Positions 26,987-36,119 are shown, numbered from the stretch's first letter. The stretch is 64,000 bases of DNA from Pseudomonas sp. MWU15-20650 (GCF_023242475.1 NZ_JALJFG010000028.1:1-64000), one strand, 5' to 3'. Notes: generated from the sequence alone by a model not told the origin. Numbers and translations are program-made.

Positions 26987-27779
26987 TGCCACGAAACTCC
27001 GGATAAAGGCTCATGCCGCCATCAACAAACAGCGTACTGCCAACCACATAATCAGAGGCGTCGCTTGCCAGCCACACCACCGCGTTGGCCACGTCTTCCA
27101 CGTCGCCTACCCGGCCGTAGGGGATCAATTTGAGCAACTCTTTTTCAGCAGCGCCTTCGGTGGCCGCGCGGTTGATCGCTGTGCGAATCGCCCCCGGCGC
27201 AATGCCGTTGATGCGAATGCGCTGCTCGCTGACTTCCTGGGCGAGGGTGCGCATCAGCATCTCGACGCCGCCCTTGGACGCGGCATAGTTCACATGCCCG
27301 GCCCACGGGATGATTTGATGCACCGAGCTCATATGGATGATTTTGCCGGCGGCGCGTGAAACGCCATTGCGCACGCCTTGGCGGTTGAAGATTCGCACGG
27401 CGGCGCGCGCGCAGAGGAATTGACCGGTGAGGTTGACGCCGATGACGGTGTTCCAATCGTCGAGGGTCATGTCGACGAGGTTGGCATCTTTTTGCAAGCC
27501 GGAGTTGGCCACCAGAATATCCAAATGGCCGAAGGCGTCGAGGGTCTGGGCGAACAGGCGTTCAACGTCGGCTTCTTTGGACACATCGCCGCCAACGGCA
27601 ATCGCCTGGCCGCCGCTGGCGTTGATCTGTGCGGCCAACGCCTCGGCCGGTGCCGCCTGGGAGTTGTAGTTCAGTACCACCGCCGCACCGGCTTCGGCCA
27701 GGGCCTTGGCGGCACCCGCGCCGATACCGGAACTGGCGCCGGTGACGATGGCTACTTGCTGCTCCAGCGATATGCGCAT
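26979..27779 (-). CDS. SDR oxidoreductase, probable glucose 1-dehydrogenase
   Basis: A 266-residue classical short-chain dehydrogenase. The cofactor loop TGASSGIGAGAA is at about residues 14-25, with the NSG strand motif and the catalytic serine region (IHMSSVHQI). The YxxxK site is YAASK, and a C-terminal VDGGMSLYP is present. The sequence is closest to the glucose 1-dehydrogenase group of SDRs, although SDR substrate calls from sequence are unreliable. AGGTGGG precedes ATG 27779. It is translationally coupled to the GH15 gene downstream. Confidence 0.85.
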   Translation of the reverse strand: MRISLEQQVAIVTGASSGIGAGAAKALAEAGAAVVLNYNSQAAPAEALAAQINASGGQAIAVGGDVSKEADVERLFAQTLDAFGHLDILVANSGLQKDANLVDMTLDDWNTVIGVNLTGQFLCARAAVRIFNRQGVRNGVSRAAGKIIHMSSVHQIIPWAGHVNYAASKGGVEMLMRTLAQEVSEQRIRINGIAPGAIRTAINRAATEGAAEKELLKLIPYGRVGDVEDVANAVVWLASDASDYVVGSTLFVDGGMSLYPEFRGNG

Positions 27780-27867
27780 TTACAGGCCCACCTTTTTCTG
27801 CGAGTTCAGTTAGCTGACTGGTGGGGGCGGGTACAAGTTCAGCGGTTGTGCAGGCTCTCAACAAACA

Positions 27868-28073
27868 TCAGGGTTCATGGCCTTTTAAATCAATAGTTTG
27901 TGCCGTAACGCAGTCTGCGCGTTCAATCATGTTGATAGACCGACGCACTCCAATATCGACTGCCGTTATGCCGTTGGCGAGTCCAGCCGTTTGCCCGCAG
28001 TCGTTGGGCAAGATTTTTCGGTCGCGGCCATATTGGGCTGGCCGTGACGCATCAGGATGATGGTCTTGCTCAC
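27868..28073 (-). pseudogene. decayed histidine-phosphatase (phosphoglycerate mutase-like) gene
   Basis: On the minus strand GTG 28073 begins VSKTIILMRHGQPNMAATEK, the catalytic R-H-G start of the histidine phosphatase superfamily. The frame then reaches a stop after about 40 codons. A second frame reads GITAVDIGVRRSINMIERAD and stops at 27868. This resembles the next conserved stretch of the same family. The C-terminal half with the second catalytic histidine is absent. The remnant's start overlaps the stop of the epimerase gene. The RHG segment is clear; assigning the second piece to the same gene is inference. Confidence 0.6.
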
Positions 28074-29131
28074 TGGGTATTTTCGTCCTTGTTTCGTTTA
28101 AACCAGCCGTGTTTCCAATACCACGCCAGAGTGTCAGAAATGGTCTCCTCCAACACTCGAAAACTCAGGCCAAGCTCCTGTTCACTCTTGCGGTGATTAA
28201 AGCAGGTACGGTGCTCCTCCCGTATCAAGAGGCGCACGGTTGCCAGGCTCAACAAAATAGGCTTGCCGGTAAGGCGCGCGTAGATCTCCTGCACGGTCGC
28301 CACAAGGTATAGCGCGGGCACTGGCAGTTGCCGAGCCGGGGTTTTGACGCCCGCTATACGTCCCAGGGCCGGTACCAACTGGCGCATGGTCAAGTTCCGA
28401 CCGGCTGCGAGATAGCGTTCTCCTCGGCGTCCGTGTTTGGCTGCGGCAATCTGAGCCCGTGCCACATCACGGGCATCGACCACGGAGAAGGTGCCGGGGA
28501 TCAGCCCGGGCAACTTGCCGTTGACGACATCGTTGACCAGTTGTCCCGAGGAGGTCGGGCCCATGTCGCCAGGCCCCCACATCCAGCCGGGCAGAACCAT
28601 GCAGGCATGCATCTGGGGGTGCGTTTCAAGGAACGTCAAGACGACACGGTCGGCGAGGATCTTGCTGCGGTAGTAGTCATCCGCATCGGCTTCGGACCGC
28701 AGGCAGGTCTCATCGATAGAGGTGCCAGGGGCCCCGTCGAGCACGGCGATCGAAGAGGTCTGGACGAACCGGCGTATCCCTGCGCGGTAGGCGTGGTGAA
28801 GCAGGTCTCGCGTACCGGCGACATTGATCTTTTCGAGCGCTGCCCAGTGGTTGCCACCTTTGTAGTTATCGCGAAAGAACGCCGCCGTATGAAACACCGT
28901 ATCGCAGCCTTGCAGCGATGTTGCGAACGCGTCGATATCGGCCATGTCACCCACGACCAGCTCCACATCCGGGAGGTCTTTGAACTGCTGCTCACCTTTG
29001 GTTTTTGAGCGAACCAGGGCTTTGACGGCGTAGCCATGTGCGACCAGTTCCCGCACCAGGTTGTTTCCCAGCAGGCCGGTTGCACCCGTCACGAATGTGT
29101 TGCGCATCGGGGCCGTAGTCATACTTTCCAT
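28070..29131 (-). CDS. NAD(P)-dependent epimerase/reductase (extended SDR)
   Basis: An extended short-chain dehydrogenase of about 353 residues. The nucleotide loop is TGATGLLGNNLVREL near the N-terminus. The family's DTVFHTAAFF and a Y-Y-R-S-K active site (DDYYRSKILAD) are present. It is closest in pattern to dihydroflavonol-4-reductase-like enzymes. The substrate is unknown. Start options at 29131 and 29122 are equally plausible, and neither has a strong ribosome-binding site. It is divergent from a LysR regulator across about 100 bases, the usual layout for a regulated target. Confidence 0.83.
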   Translation of the reverse strand: MESMTTAPMRNTFVTGATGLLGNNLVRELVAHGYAVKALVRSKTKGEQQFKDLPDVELVVGDMADIDAFATSLQGCDTVFHTAAFFRDNYKGGNHWAALEKINVAGTRDLLHHAYRAGIRRFVQTSSIAVLDGAPGTSIDETCLRSEADADDYYRSKILADRVVLTFLETHPQMHACMVLPGWMWGPGDMGPTSSGQLVNDVVNGKLPGLIPGTFSVVDARDVARAQIAAAKHGRRGERYLAAGRNLTMRQLVPALGRIAGVKTPARQLPVPALYLVATVQEIYARLTGKPILLSLATVRLLIREEHRTCFNHRKSEQELGLSFRVLEETISDTLAWYWKHGWFKRNKDENTQ

Positions 29132-29238
29132 TCCAGTCGTTTCGAGGGCCTGTAGATATACCGTTGAGACCCCGGCTGAAAAACAGCGACTACTGCATAA
29201 TGGGTTTGCATATATGCACACCAGGGAGGATGGACGGT

Positions 29239-30180
29239 ATGGCGTTACAGGCAAATTGGGATGATCTTCGTCTGCTGTTGGCGGTCTCGCGGCGTGGCAG
29301 TTTTCTTCAAGCGGGGCAACTGCTGGGTATCGCGGCGTCTACGGTGTCCCGTCGCCTGACCCAACTGGAAGCTGCCCTGGGTGAGCTGCTCGTTGAGCGA
29401 GGCGTTGAGGGCTGCTGGTTGACCTCGCGGGGGCAATCGCTGGTGGACGTTGCCCTCGCGGCGGAAGCGGGCTTGAGACGCCAGGCGGCGACGGACTCGT
29501 CCGAGGTGCAAACCGCGTTATATGGCAATGTCCTGGTCAGTGCCGGAGAGGGCTTCTCTTCTTGTGTGTTGGAGGCCGCGAGTCGTTTCACTGCCCTGCA
29601 TCCGCGCTGCTCCGTGGAGTTACTGGTCACTGCCGACTTTCACAAGATCGTCCGCGGTGTGGCGGATATTGCGATACGCACAGCGCATCTGGGCGAGCCA
29701 TCGCTGATTTATCGACCCCTGGGCAAGCTTGCCTACGGCGTCTTCGCAGAGGCGGGGTATTTGAAGCGGTCTCCAGGGGTGACCCTGGCTACAGCGGTCA
29801 ACATCGCCTTGCTTCCGCCGCTGGATATGTTGCCCCAGATGCGTGCCGCAAAGGCGGCGGGTCTGGACCGTGCTCAAATCAGCGTGAATTCGTTCGCCGT
29901 ACAACTGGAGTCGGTGAGGAAGGGGATGGGCGTGGCTGTGCTGCCGCGTATCCTGGCGAAGGACCTGACCGAAGTGTTCCAGGGGCTTGAACTTCCTGAT
30001 ATGGAGGTCTATCTGGTCACCCGGCCTCAGGCGTTGAAGCAGGCGCATATCAAGTGTTTCTTTGACGTCTTGGCGCAGGTCATGCTCGAAGTCCTCTGCG
30101 TTGAAACGGTCGCTTCAGGGATGGGGGCTGAGACTGAGATTCGAGCCAGTCAGCCGGAACGCTTGAAAGGAAAAAAGTAG
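29239..30180 (+). CDS. LysR-family transcriptional regulator
   Basis: A 313-residue LysR-type regulator. The winged helix-turn-helix occupies residues 1-65 (NWDDLRLLLAVSRRGSFLQA, then ASTVSRRLTQLEAALGELL). A periplasmic-binding-like effector domain follows. ATG 29239 is preferred because GGGAGG lies nine bases upstream; earlier in-frame starts have no usable spacing. The C-terminal tail is long and non-conserved. It is divergent from the epimerase gene and overlaps the start of the hydrolase gene, so it probably controls both. Confidence 0.88.
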   Translation: MALQANWDDLRLLLAVSRRGSFLQAGQLLGIAASTVSRRLTQLEAALGELLVERGVEGCWLTSRGQSLVDVALAAEAGLRRQAATDSSEVQTALYGNVLVSAGEGFSSCVLEAASRFTALHPRCSVELLVTADFHKIVRGVADIAIRTAHLGEPSLIYRPLGKLAYGVFAEAGYLKRSPGVTLATAVNIALLPPLDMLPQMRAAKAAGLDRAQISVNSFAVQLESVRKGMGVAVLPRILAKDLTEVFQGLELPDMEVYLVTRPQALKQAHIKCFFDVLAQVMLEVLCVETVASGMGAETEIRASQPERLKGKK

Positions 30181-31220
30181 TGACTATGCATAAAGTGATC
30201 TGGATGAAGCGTTACCGCGTAAGGTTGATTTCTGTCGTCTGTCTGATCGTGGCTATCGCTTTGGTGGTTCTCGCGCGGCTTGACACTTATGGCCTGGATC
30301 GCAGGGCCAGCGAGCCTTTTGCATTCGACGCAAATGGACTGCACCTGGCCGGCACGCTCTGGCTTCCTGACCACCGCGCAACAGCGGCAGTCGTTCTGGT
30401 TCACGGAGATGGCCCCCAGGATCGCACGTCGCAGCATGGTTACGATCCCCTCATCAATGCGCTTCTCGATGCAGGTATTGCGGTGGTTTCGTGGGATAAG
30501 CCAGGCATTGGGGGCTCGCAGGGGAGTTGGCTCGGCCAGTCCATGGCTGATCGTTACGTGACCGCGCGCAGCGCGTTGTCCGCCCTGCGCAGTAAGCTGC
30601 AAGGAATTCCTGTCGGTGCGCTTGGATTTTCACAAGCCGGCTGGGTATTGCCCCGCTTTGCGTCGGGTGAAGCGGACTTTCTGGTGCTGGTCGGAGGTGC
30701 TGTCTCCTGGCAACAGCAAGGTGACTATTACACTCGGACGCGGTTGCAACGCACAGGGATGTCCGCGCGTGACATCGATACCACGATGGCTGAGATGGCC
30801 GCCGCCGATGAGCGCTTGTTTGCCGCTACGCAGGTGCCGCCGGTTGACCTTCTGGACGGTATAAGCCCGCAGCGATGGGCTTTTGTACGGCGAAACCTTC
30901 ACGAAGATGCGACCCGCGCCCTGAAAAAACTCGATATTGCGCTGCTCGCGTTGTGGGGGGCGGACGATCTCAATGTCGATCCCGAAGTCAACCCAGCCCT
31001 CTACCGAAAGACAGTGGGGGGCAACCATCCCGCCAACCGGATTGAAGTCATACCGGGTGCAACTCATGGGCTACTCCGAGCGGCGTCTTACAACACACAA
31101 CTCACCAGCGAATGGTCCTGGTTCACCACGATGAGGTTCCTGATGGAAGGTCGCCATGCCTATGCGCCAGGCGCCCTTGAAACGATAAACGAATGGGTTC
31201 ATGCAAGGGCCGGCCAGTAG
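30180..31220 (+). CDS. membrane-anchored alpha/beta hydrolase
   Basis: A 346-residue alpha/beta hydrolase with an N-terminal membrane anchor at about residues 14-32. The oxyanion region VLVHGDGPQDRTS, nucleophile elbow GFSQAG, an acid in LWGADDLN and a histidine in PGATHGLL complete the triad. The H-G-D-G-P-Q-D-R motif is shared with periplasmic esterase-like hydrolases. The substrate is not predictable. GTG 30180 overlaps the LysR stop codon with AGGA eight bases upstream. ATG 30186 is the alternative. Location next to the regulator suggests a small operon. Confidence 0.85.
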   Translation: MTMHKVIWMKRYRVRLISVVCLIVAIALVVLARLDTYGLDRRASEPFAFDANGLHLAGTLWLPDHRATAAVVLVHGDGPQDRTSQHGYDPLINALLDAGIAVVSWDKPGIGGSQGSWLGQSMADRYVTARSALSALRSKLQGIPVGALGFSQAGWVLPRFASGEADFLVLVGGAVSWQQQGDYYTRTRLQRTGMSARDIDTTMAEMAAADERLFAATQVPPVDLLDGISPQRWAFVRRNLHEDATRALKKLDIALLALWGADDLNVDPEVNPALYRKTVGGNHPANRIEVIPGATHGLLRAASYNTQLTSEWSWFTTMRFLMEGRHAYAPGALETINEWVHARAGQ

Positions 31221-31293
31221 ATGCACTGGCTGGCAGCGTTCGCGCCGCAAGTCACGGTGTGCGGCCTACCGCTCGCCAAGCGCTGTTGGCGTA

Positions 31294-31827
31294 TCAACGG
31301 TGTTGATTGTCGAGGTGCCGTTTGAATGCATCGAGCGCAGTACCCATCAGTGGGCCCATCACCGGGTCGGTGGCGATGCCCTCGGCGCTCAACGGGCTGG
31401 ATAAGAGGTTAACCGTGATTGACGCCTCTTCGATGATGCGCGCCGACATCGTCTCCAGGACCAGCCGCAATGCAGCTTGCGCGTGACTGGCTCTGGGTGA
31501 AGCGTTGAACAGCGCGACAGGCTTGCCTGGGAACTCTTCACTGCTCACGAGCCAATCGAGCATGTTTTTGAATGCGCCGGGAATACCCCGGGCGTACTCG
31601 GGGCACGACACCAACAGCCCATCCGCCTGCCCGATAATTGAGCGTAACTCGACGATTGTCTTGGGGGGCTCCTCGAGCAGATCCGGGTTGAAGTGAGGCA
31701 GTTCACCGATGCCTTCGTAATGGGTGATCCTTATCCCTTCGGGGCATAGATGTTCCGCTGCCCGTAGCAACACTGAGTTGGAGGAGGCCTGACGCAGACT
31801 TCCCGAGACAGCCAGCAAACGCACCAT
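31294..31827 (-). CDS. NADPH-dependent FMN reductase family protein
   Basis: A 177-residue flavodoxin-like reductase (PF03358). The FMN phosphate loop is SGSLRQASSNS at residues 8-18. The isoalloxazine-contacting motif CPEYARGIPGAFKNMLDWL is typical of the azoreductase/chromate reductase group. These enzymes reduce FMN, quinones or azo compounds with NADPH in the cytoplasm. The specific acceptor is unknown. It is a single gene on the minus strand, convergent with the alpha/beta hydrolase. Confidence 0.88.
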   Translation of the reverse strand: MVRLLAVSGSLRQASSNSVLLRAAEHLCPEGIRITHYEGIGELPHFNPDLLEEPPKTIVELRSIIGQADGLLVSCPEYARGIPGAFKNMLDWLVSSEEFPGKPVALFNASPRASHAQAALRLVLETMSARIIEEASITVNLLSSPLSAEGIATDPVMGPLMGTALDAFKRHLDNQHR

Positions 31828-31943
31828 TTCAACACCGTTCGTGATTCATGAGTCGGGGAAGTTTCGCACGGGCCGAACCTCATGCACCATTGCTGCATAG
31901 CAAGGGGGCGATGGATTGGTCGAGACCAACCCGATCGTGACGA

Positions 31944-32143
31944 CTACGGGCGCAGTTGTTTTGGCGAGACGTTCAACAAGCGGCGCATCAGTCGCCGTAG
32001 GGCCGTGGCATCCTGGTACCCCACGTGTTCGGCGATAGATTCAACGGAATGGTGCGTAAGTTCACCGTCTGCTTCGGTGGCATGGAGGAAGGTTCTGCGT
32101 GCGTGACCTGTTAATTCTGACAGTAGACGTGATGTGTCGGCAG
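31944..32143 (-). pseudogene. C-terminal remnant of an AraC/GlxA-family regulator
   Basis: On the minus strand an open stretch ends at TAG 31944 and reads LSELTGHARRTFLHAT, SVESIAEHVGYQDATALRRL and MRRLLNVSPKQLRP. This is the second half of an AraC helix-turn-helix domain of the GlxA type. There is no in-frame start and a stop lies a few codons further upstream, so the sensor domain and first helix are missing. It occupies most of the 360-base gap between the FMN reductase and the GH3 gene. Confidence 0.7.
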
Positions 32144-32153
32144 GTTGAGGCTA

Positions 32154-32172
32154 TAGGCATTACGTATGCCTA
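32154..32172. promoter_or_regulatory. inverted repeat just upstream of the GH3 gene
   Basis: TAGGCAT-TACGT-ATGCCTA is a perfect 7-bp inverted repeat with a five-base spacer. Its right arm ends at the AAGGGA Shine-Dalgarno of the GH3 gene. It could be an operator for a dimeric regulator or an RNA hairpin that affects ribosome access. Confidence 0.5.
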
Positions 32173-32185
32173 AGGGATAGCGCTT

Positions 32186-34447
32186 ATGACCCGTTGGTTA
32201 TGTGTGCTGATTACCACCCTGTGCAGCTTGGGTGCCTATGCACAGGAGAATCCATCGAAGACAGCCTTCATCGAACACCTTCTAAGTCAGATGACCATTG
32301 AGGAAAAGGTCGGGCAATTGCACCTGCGCGATTTGGGTTGGATACATCTCAATGCCAATTCCCTGGAGTCGATTGCCAAAGGCGCGGTCAGCGGGTTTGG
32401 TGGTGTGCCTTATCCCCCATCTGGGCGGATGCTGCAGCGTGTCGCGGTGGAACAAAGTCGGTTAAAGATACCGTTGTTTTTTGCTCAGGACGTGGACCAC
32501 GGGTTACACACGATCTTTCCGGTCAGCCTGGGCCTCGCGGCCAGTTGGGACCTGCCGGCTATCGCATTGGCGAGCAGTATCGGCGCCGAGGAGGCCACCG
32601 CCGAGGGGATCAATCTCACGTTTGGCCCCATGGTCGATATCACCCGCGATCCTCGATGGGGCCGAGTCTCTGAAGGCTATGGCGAGGATCCTTTCCTGGC
32701 CTCGCGCATCACCGAAACCGTGGTCAAGGCTTATCAAGGCCAGGATCTCGGTGCCGCCGACAGTCTGATGGCAACCGTCAAACATTTCGCCTTGTATGGT
32801 GCGGTGGAGGGGGGCAGGGATTACAACAGTGTCGATATGAGCCTGGTCAGCATGTACCAGTCCTATTTTCCTCCCTATCGCGCTGCCGTCGATGCTGGTG
32901 CCGGGGCGGTGATGATCGGGTTCAATACCGTGGGTGGCGTTCCGGCGATGGCCAACCCTTGGCTGATCCAGAAGGTACTGCGTCAGGAATGGGGGTTCGC
33001 GGGAGTGACGCTGGGTGACTGTGCTGGGATTGGTGAGTTGGTTGATCACGGTATGGCAGCCGATCCGAGGCAGGCTGCCGCTCTGGCGTTGCGTTCCGGT
33101 GTCGATATGGCGCTGTGCGACAGCGCGTCGGTGGATACGCTGCCCGGACTCGTCAAAACAGGGGGGGTGGCGGTTGAGGTGCTGGATGCGGCCGTGCGGC
33201 GGGTCTTGGAGATGAAGTACGACATGGGCTTATTCGACGACCCCTACCGCAAACTTCGAGATACGCCTTTACCGCCCATCGAGTCTCGATTGCAACGAAA
33301 GGTCGCTCGCGAAATCGCCCGCGAGACCTTTGTGTTATTGAAAAACGTTCGGCAGACCCTACCGTTGCGCAAGCAGGGTACCCTCGCCGTGATTGGTCCT
33401 CTGGCCAACAGCCGTCGGGATCTGCTGGGCAGTTATTGTGGCGATTGTGGTGCCTTGCGAGTGGTCAGCATCCATGAAGGCATAGCCCGTGCCGTTCAGG
33501 GCAAGGCAACGCTGCTGTATGCCAAAGGCGCTAATGTTACCGACGATAGGGTATTAGCCGAACGCATGAAGTTGTACAAGTCCCCCTTGGATATCGATCA
33601 CCGCGCACCGAACGTACTCTTGAACGAGGCCGTGTCAATTGCCCGCCGTGCGGACGTCATCGTTGTGGTGGTGGGTGAGCACTGGGGCTTCAATGACGAA
33701 GCCACCAGTCGCGCGCATATCGATTTGCCCGCCAGTCAAAAGCAATTGCTCAAGCATTTGAAAGCAGTGGGCAAGCCTCTGGTGATTGTCCTGGCGAGCG
33801 GTCGCCCCCTGGACCTGACGCTGGCGCAATCCCAGGCCGACGCGCTGCTGGAAACCTGGTACAGCGGCACCGAAGGCGGCAATGCCGTGGCCGATGTGTT
33901 GTTCGGTGACTACAACCCTTCGGGCAAATTGCCGATGACCTTTCCCCGATCCGTTGGGCAGATACCGATGTACTACAACCATTTGCGCACTGGGCGGCCT
34001 TACAACTCCACCGCACCCTACAAGTACACCACGCAGTACATCGATGAAGATGAGGGGCCGCTCTATCCCTTCGGCTATGGCTTGAGCTACACCCGTTTCC
34101 AACTGTCGCAACTGCGGTTGTCCACCCCGATATTGCACAGAGGCGAACGCCTTAAGGTCAGCGTTGAGTTGGCCAACACCGGCGCGCGGGCGGGCGAGAC
34201 CGTTGTCCAGCTTTATGTTCGTGATGAGGTGGCCTCCATCAGCCGACCCGTCAAGGAGTTGAAAGGCTTTGAGAAAGTCATGCTCAAGGCAGGCGAGCGC
34301 ACACTCATCGAGTTCACCCTGGATGAAAATGCCTTGAAGTTTTACGATGACTCGTTGCGTTACGTCGCCGAGCCTGGGGTATTCAAGGTGCAGGTCGGGC
34401 TGGATTCCCAGGACGTTATCGAACAGCCCTTCGAATTGCGCGAGTAG
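32186..34447 (+). CDS. bglX: periplasmic beta-glucosidase, glycoside hydrolase family 3
   Basis: A 753-residue exported GH3 enzyme. Residues 1-19 are a signal peptide (LCVLITTLCSLGAYAQ). The TIM-barrel domain contains the conserved KHF and RD segments and the nucleophile D278 in VTLGDCAGI, where most relatives have S-D-x. The alpha/beta sandwich domain (about 380-600) and a fibronectin III-like C-terminal domain complete the BglX layout. It should release glucose from beta-glucosides or oligosaccharides in the periplasm. ATG 32186 has AAGGGA eight bases upstream. A perfect inverted repeat abuts this site. Confidence 0.9.
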   Translation: MTRWLCVLITTLCSLGAYAQENPSKTAFIEHLLSQMTIEEKVGQLHLRDLGWIHLNANSLESIAKGAVSGFGGVPYPPSGRMLQRVAVEQSRLKIPLFFAQDVDHGLHTIFPVSLGLAASWDLPAIALASSIGAEEATAEGINLTFGPMVDITRDPRWGRVSEGYGEDPFLASRITETVVKAYQGQDLGAADSLMATVKHFALYGAVEGGRDYNSVDMSLVSMYQSYFPPYRAAVDAGAGAVMIGFNTVGGVPAMANPWLIQKVLRQEWGFAGVTLGDCAGIGELVDHGMAADPRQAAALALRSGVDMALCDSASVDTLPGLVKTGGVAVEVLDAAVRRVLEMKYDMGLFDDPYRKLRDTPLPPIESRLQRKVAREIARETFVLLKNVRQTLPLRKQGTLAVIGPLANSRRDLLGSYCGDCGALRVVSIHEGIARAVQGKATLLYAKGANVTDDRVLAERMKLYKSPLDIDHRAPNVLLNEAVSIARRADVIVVVVGEHWGFNDEATSRAHIDLPASQKQLLKHLKAVGKPLVIVLASGRPLDLTLAQSQADALLETWYSGTEGGNAVADVLFGDYNPSGKLPMTFPRSVGQIPMYYNHLRTGRPYNSTAPYKYTTQYIDEDEGPLYPFGYGLSYTRFQLSQLRLSTPILHRGERLKVSVELANTGARAGETVVQLYVRDEVASISRPVKELKGFEKVMLKAGERTLIEFTLDENALKFYDDSLRYVAEPGVFKVQVGLDSQDVIEQPFELRE

Positions 34448-34490
34448 GGCATTTACCGTCGATGACTCGACGTGATGCAATTGCCCGACT

Positions 34491-34513
34491 TAATAGGAAG
34501 CATTATTATTCAC
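34491..34513. promoter_or_regulatory. possible Fur box upstream of fecI
   Basis: An AT-rich patch (AATAATAATG on the minus strand) in the 92-base gap between the GH3 gene and fecI matches the 19-bp Fur consensus at roughly 11 positions. Iron repression of fecIR by Fur is the rule in this family. The match alone is marginal. Confidence 0.35.
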
Positions 34514-34538
34514 GCCCCGCCTCCCCAGTGCACCCGCG

Positions 34539-35039
34539 ATGATCCCTCAGCCGCCCCGCAGAACAGGTTTTTTCGAGCACTACGAAGAGTTGATCGGAAC
34601 CTGGACGCGCCGCTTGAGGAACCGTCAGCAGGCCGAAGACCTGGCCCACGACACCTTTGTACGAGTGCTTGAGTCCGAAGCGGTCCAGGTTGAGCAACCG
34701 CGTGCCTACCTGCACCAGACGGCGCGCAATATCGCCGTGGACGCCTACCGTCGCGAAGACCGTCGCGAGGCGTTGACGCTACAAGACGTTGATCAGCGCT
34801 CACCCCACAGCGGCGACCCGGAGCATTACATGCACGCGATCCAGTTGGCCGACTGCGTTGAACGTGCCTTGGCCGAGTTGCCGCTCAACTGTCGCAAGGT
34901 GTTCATCTGGCAGAAGATCGAGGGCCTCACCCAGCAGGAAATCGCCGAACGCCTGGGGCTGTCTAAAAACATGGTGGAAAAGTATATGATCCGCACCCTG
35001 CGGCATCTGCGTGAGCGCCTGGACGCAATGGCCCCATGA
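34539..35039 (+). CDS. fecI: FecI-like ECF sigma factor
   Basis: A 166-residue extracytoplasmic-function sigma factor of the iron-starvation type. Region 2 contains RNRQQAEDLAHDTFVRVLE. Region 4 contains ALAELPLNCRKVFIWQKIEG with a helix-turn-helix QQEIAERLGLSKNMVEKYM. It directs transcription of the adjacent TonB receptor gene when released or activated by FecR. Its stop overlaps the fecR start by four bases. No good Shine-Dalgarno precedes ATG 34539. Confidence 0.92.
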   Translation: MIPQPPRRTGFFEHYEELIGTWTRRLRNRQQAEDLAHDTFVRVLESEAVQVEQPRAYLHQTARNIAVDAYRREDRREALTLQDVDQRSPHSGDPEHYMHAIQLADCVERALAELPLNCRKVFIWQKIEGLTQQEIAERLGLSKNMVEKYMIRTLRHLRERLDAMAP

Positions 35040-36022
35040 CTCAAGCTCGCTCTGAAACAGGACCTTCCATGATGGATAGCCGGGCCCGCGACGAAGCCGC
35101 GCAATGGTTTGTACGCCTGCAAGACGCTGAGTTGAGCGTCTGCGAACGCCAGCAGTTCGACGCGTGGCGCGCAGAGCATCCCCGCCACCAGTACGAATTC
35201 GATGTGCTGCAAGGGGTGTGGAGCGCTGCCGACTGGCTGCCCAAGGCCCGGTTGCAGGCCCTGTGCGATGCACCGGTCGAGCGCCCCAAGCGCCGCGCCG
35301 TGTTGCGCTATGCGGTGGCGGCCAGTGTGGTCGCCGTTGCGTTGGGCCTGGGATTATTCAGTGGGCTGGATCAGCCAAAGCCCTACAGTGCCGAGTTCAG
35401 TACGCGGTTGGGTGAGCACCGCCAGGTGGCCTTGCCCGACGGGTCGATCATGCACCTCAACAGCCGCAGCGTGGTCGCAGTGCGTTATGAAAAGGGCCTG
35501 CGTGGCGTGGTGCTCAAGCAGGGCGAAGCGATGTTCAGCGTCGAGCATGACACCCATCGCCCGTTTATTGTGGCCACCGGGGCCGGGCAGGTGACTGTCA
35601 CCGGTACACGCTTTGATGTACGCCGGGATGACGACCAGACCCGCGTGGTGGTCGAGGCCGGTACCGTCAAGGTACAGGGGCGTGCGTCGGACCTGAGCGT
35701 GACGCTGACCGCAGGCCGTGGCACGTATATCGATACTCAGGGCCAGGTAGCAGCGGCCTATGCGGTCAATCCTGAAGAACTGACGGCGTGGCGCGCCGGC
35801 AAATTGGTGTTCAACAACGCGCCGTTGAGTGAGGTGGCGCGGGAAGTGTCGCGTTATCGCGAGCAACCGTTACGGGTCAGCACGGCAGCGGTGGGCAGCC
35901 TGCGCTTGACCAGCGTATTCAAATCCAGCGACACCGAGGCTTTGCTCAAAGCCTTGCCACACATCCTGCCTGTCGCCCTGCGCCCATTGCCGGATGGCAG
36001 CCAGGAAATTATTTCACGCTGA
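35036..36022 (+). CDS. fecR: FecR-like anti-sigma/sigma-regulator membrane protein
   Basis: A 328-residue regulator. The cytoplasmic DUF4880 part (about 13-60, RARDEAAQWFVRLQDAELS) binds FecI. A single transmembrane helix lies at about residues 90-110. The periplasmic FecR domain (YSAEFSTRLGEHRQVALPDG, FIVATGAGQVTVTGTRFDVR) and a C-terminal STN-like part follow. It relays the substrate-loaded state of the receptor to FecI. ATG 35036 overlaps fecI (ATGA), so the two are co-translated. Confidence 0.93.
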   Translation: MTQARSETGPSMMDSRARDEAAQWFVRLQDAELSVCERQQFDAWRAEHPRHQYEFDVLQGVWSAADWLPKARLQALCDAPVERPKRRAVLRYAVAASVVAVALGLGLFSGLDQPKPYSAEFSTRLGEHRQVALPDGSIMHLNSRSVVAVRYEKGLRGVVLKQGEAMFSVEHDTHRPFIVATGAGQVTVTGTRFDVRRDDDQTRVVVEAGTVKVQGRASDLSVTLTAGRGTYIDTQGQVAAAYAVNPEELTAWRAGKLVFNNAPLSEVAREVSRYREQPLRVSTAAVGSLRLTSVFKSSDTEALLKALPHILPVALRPLPDGSQEIISR

Positions 36023-36119
36023 GATTCAGGTTTTTTTCGAGTTCTTCGTCTTCTCCTGCAACTGCAACTGGTTTGCATTAACGGCCGCACACTCTTGCGA
36101 TCACAGGACTAGGTTCGAC

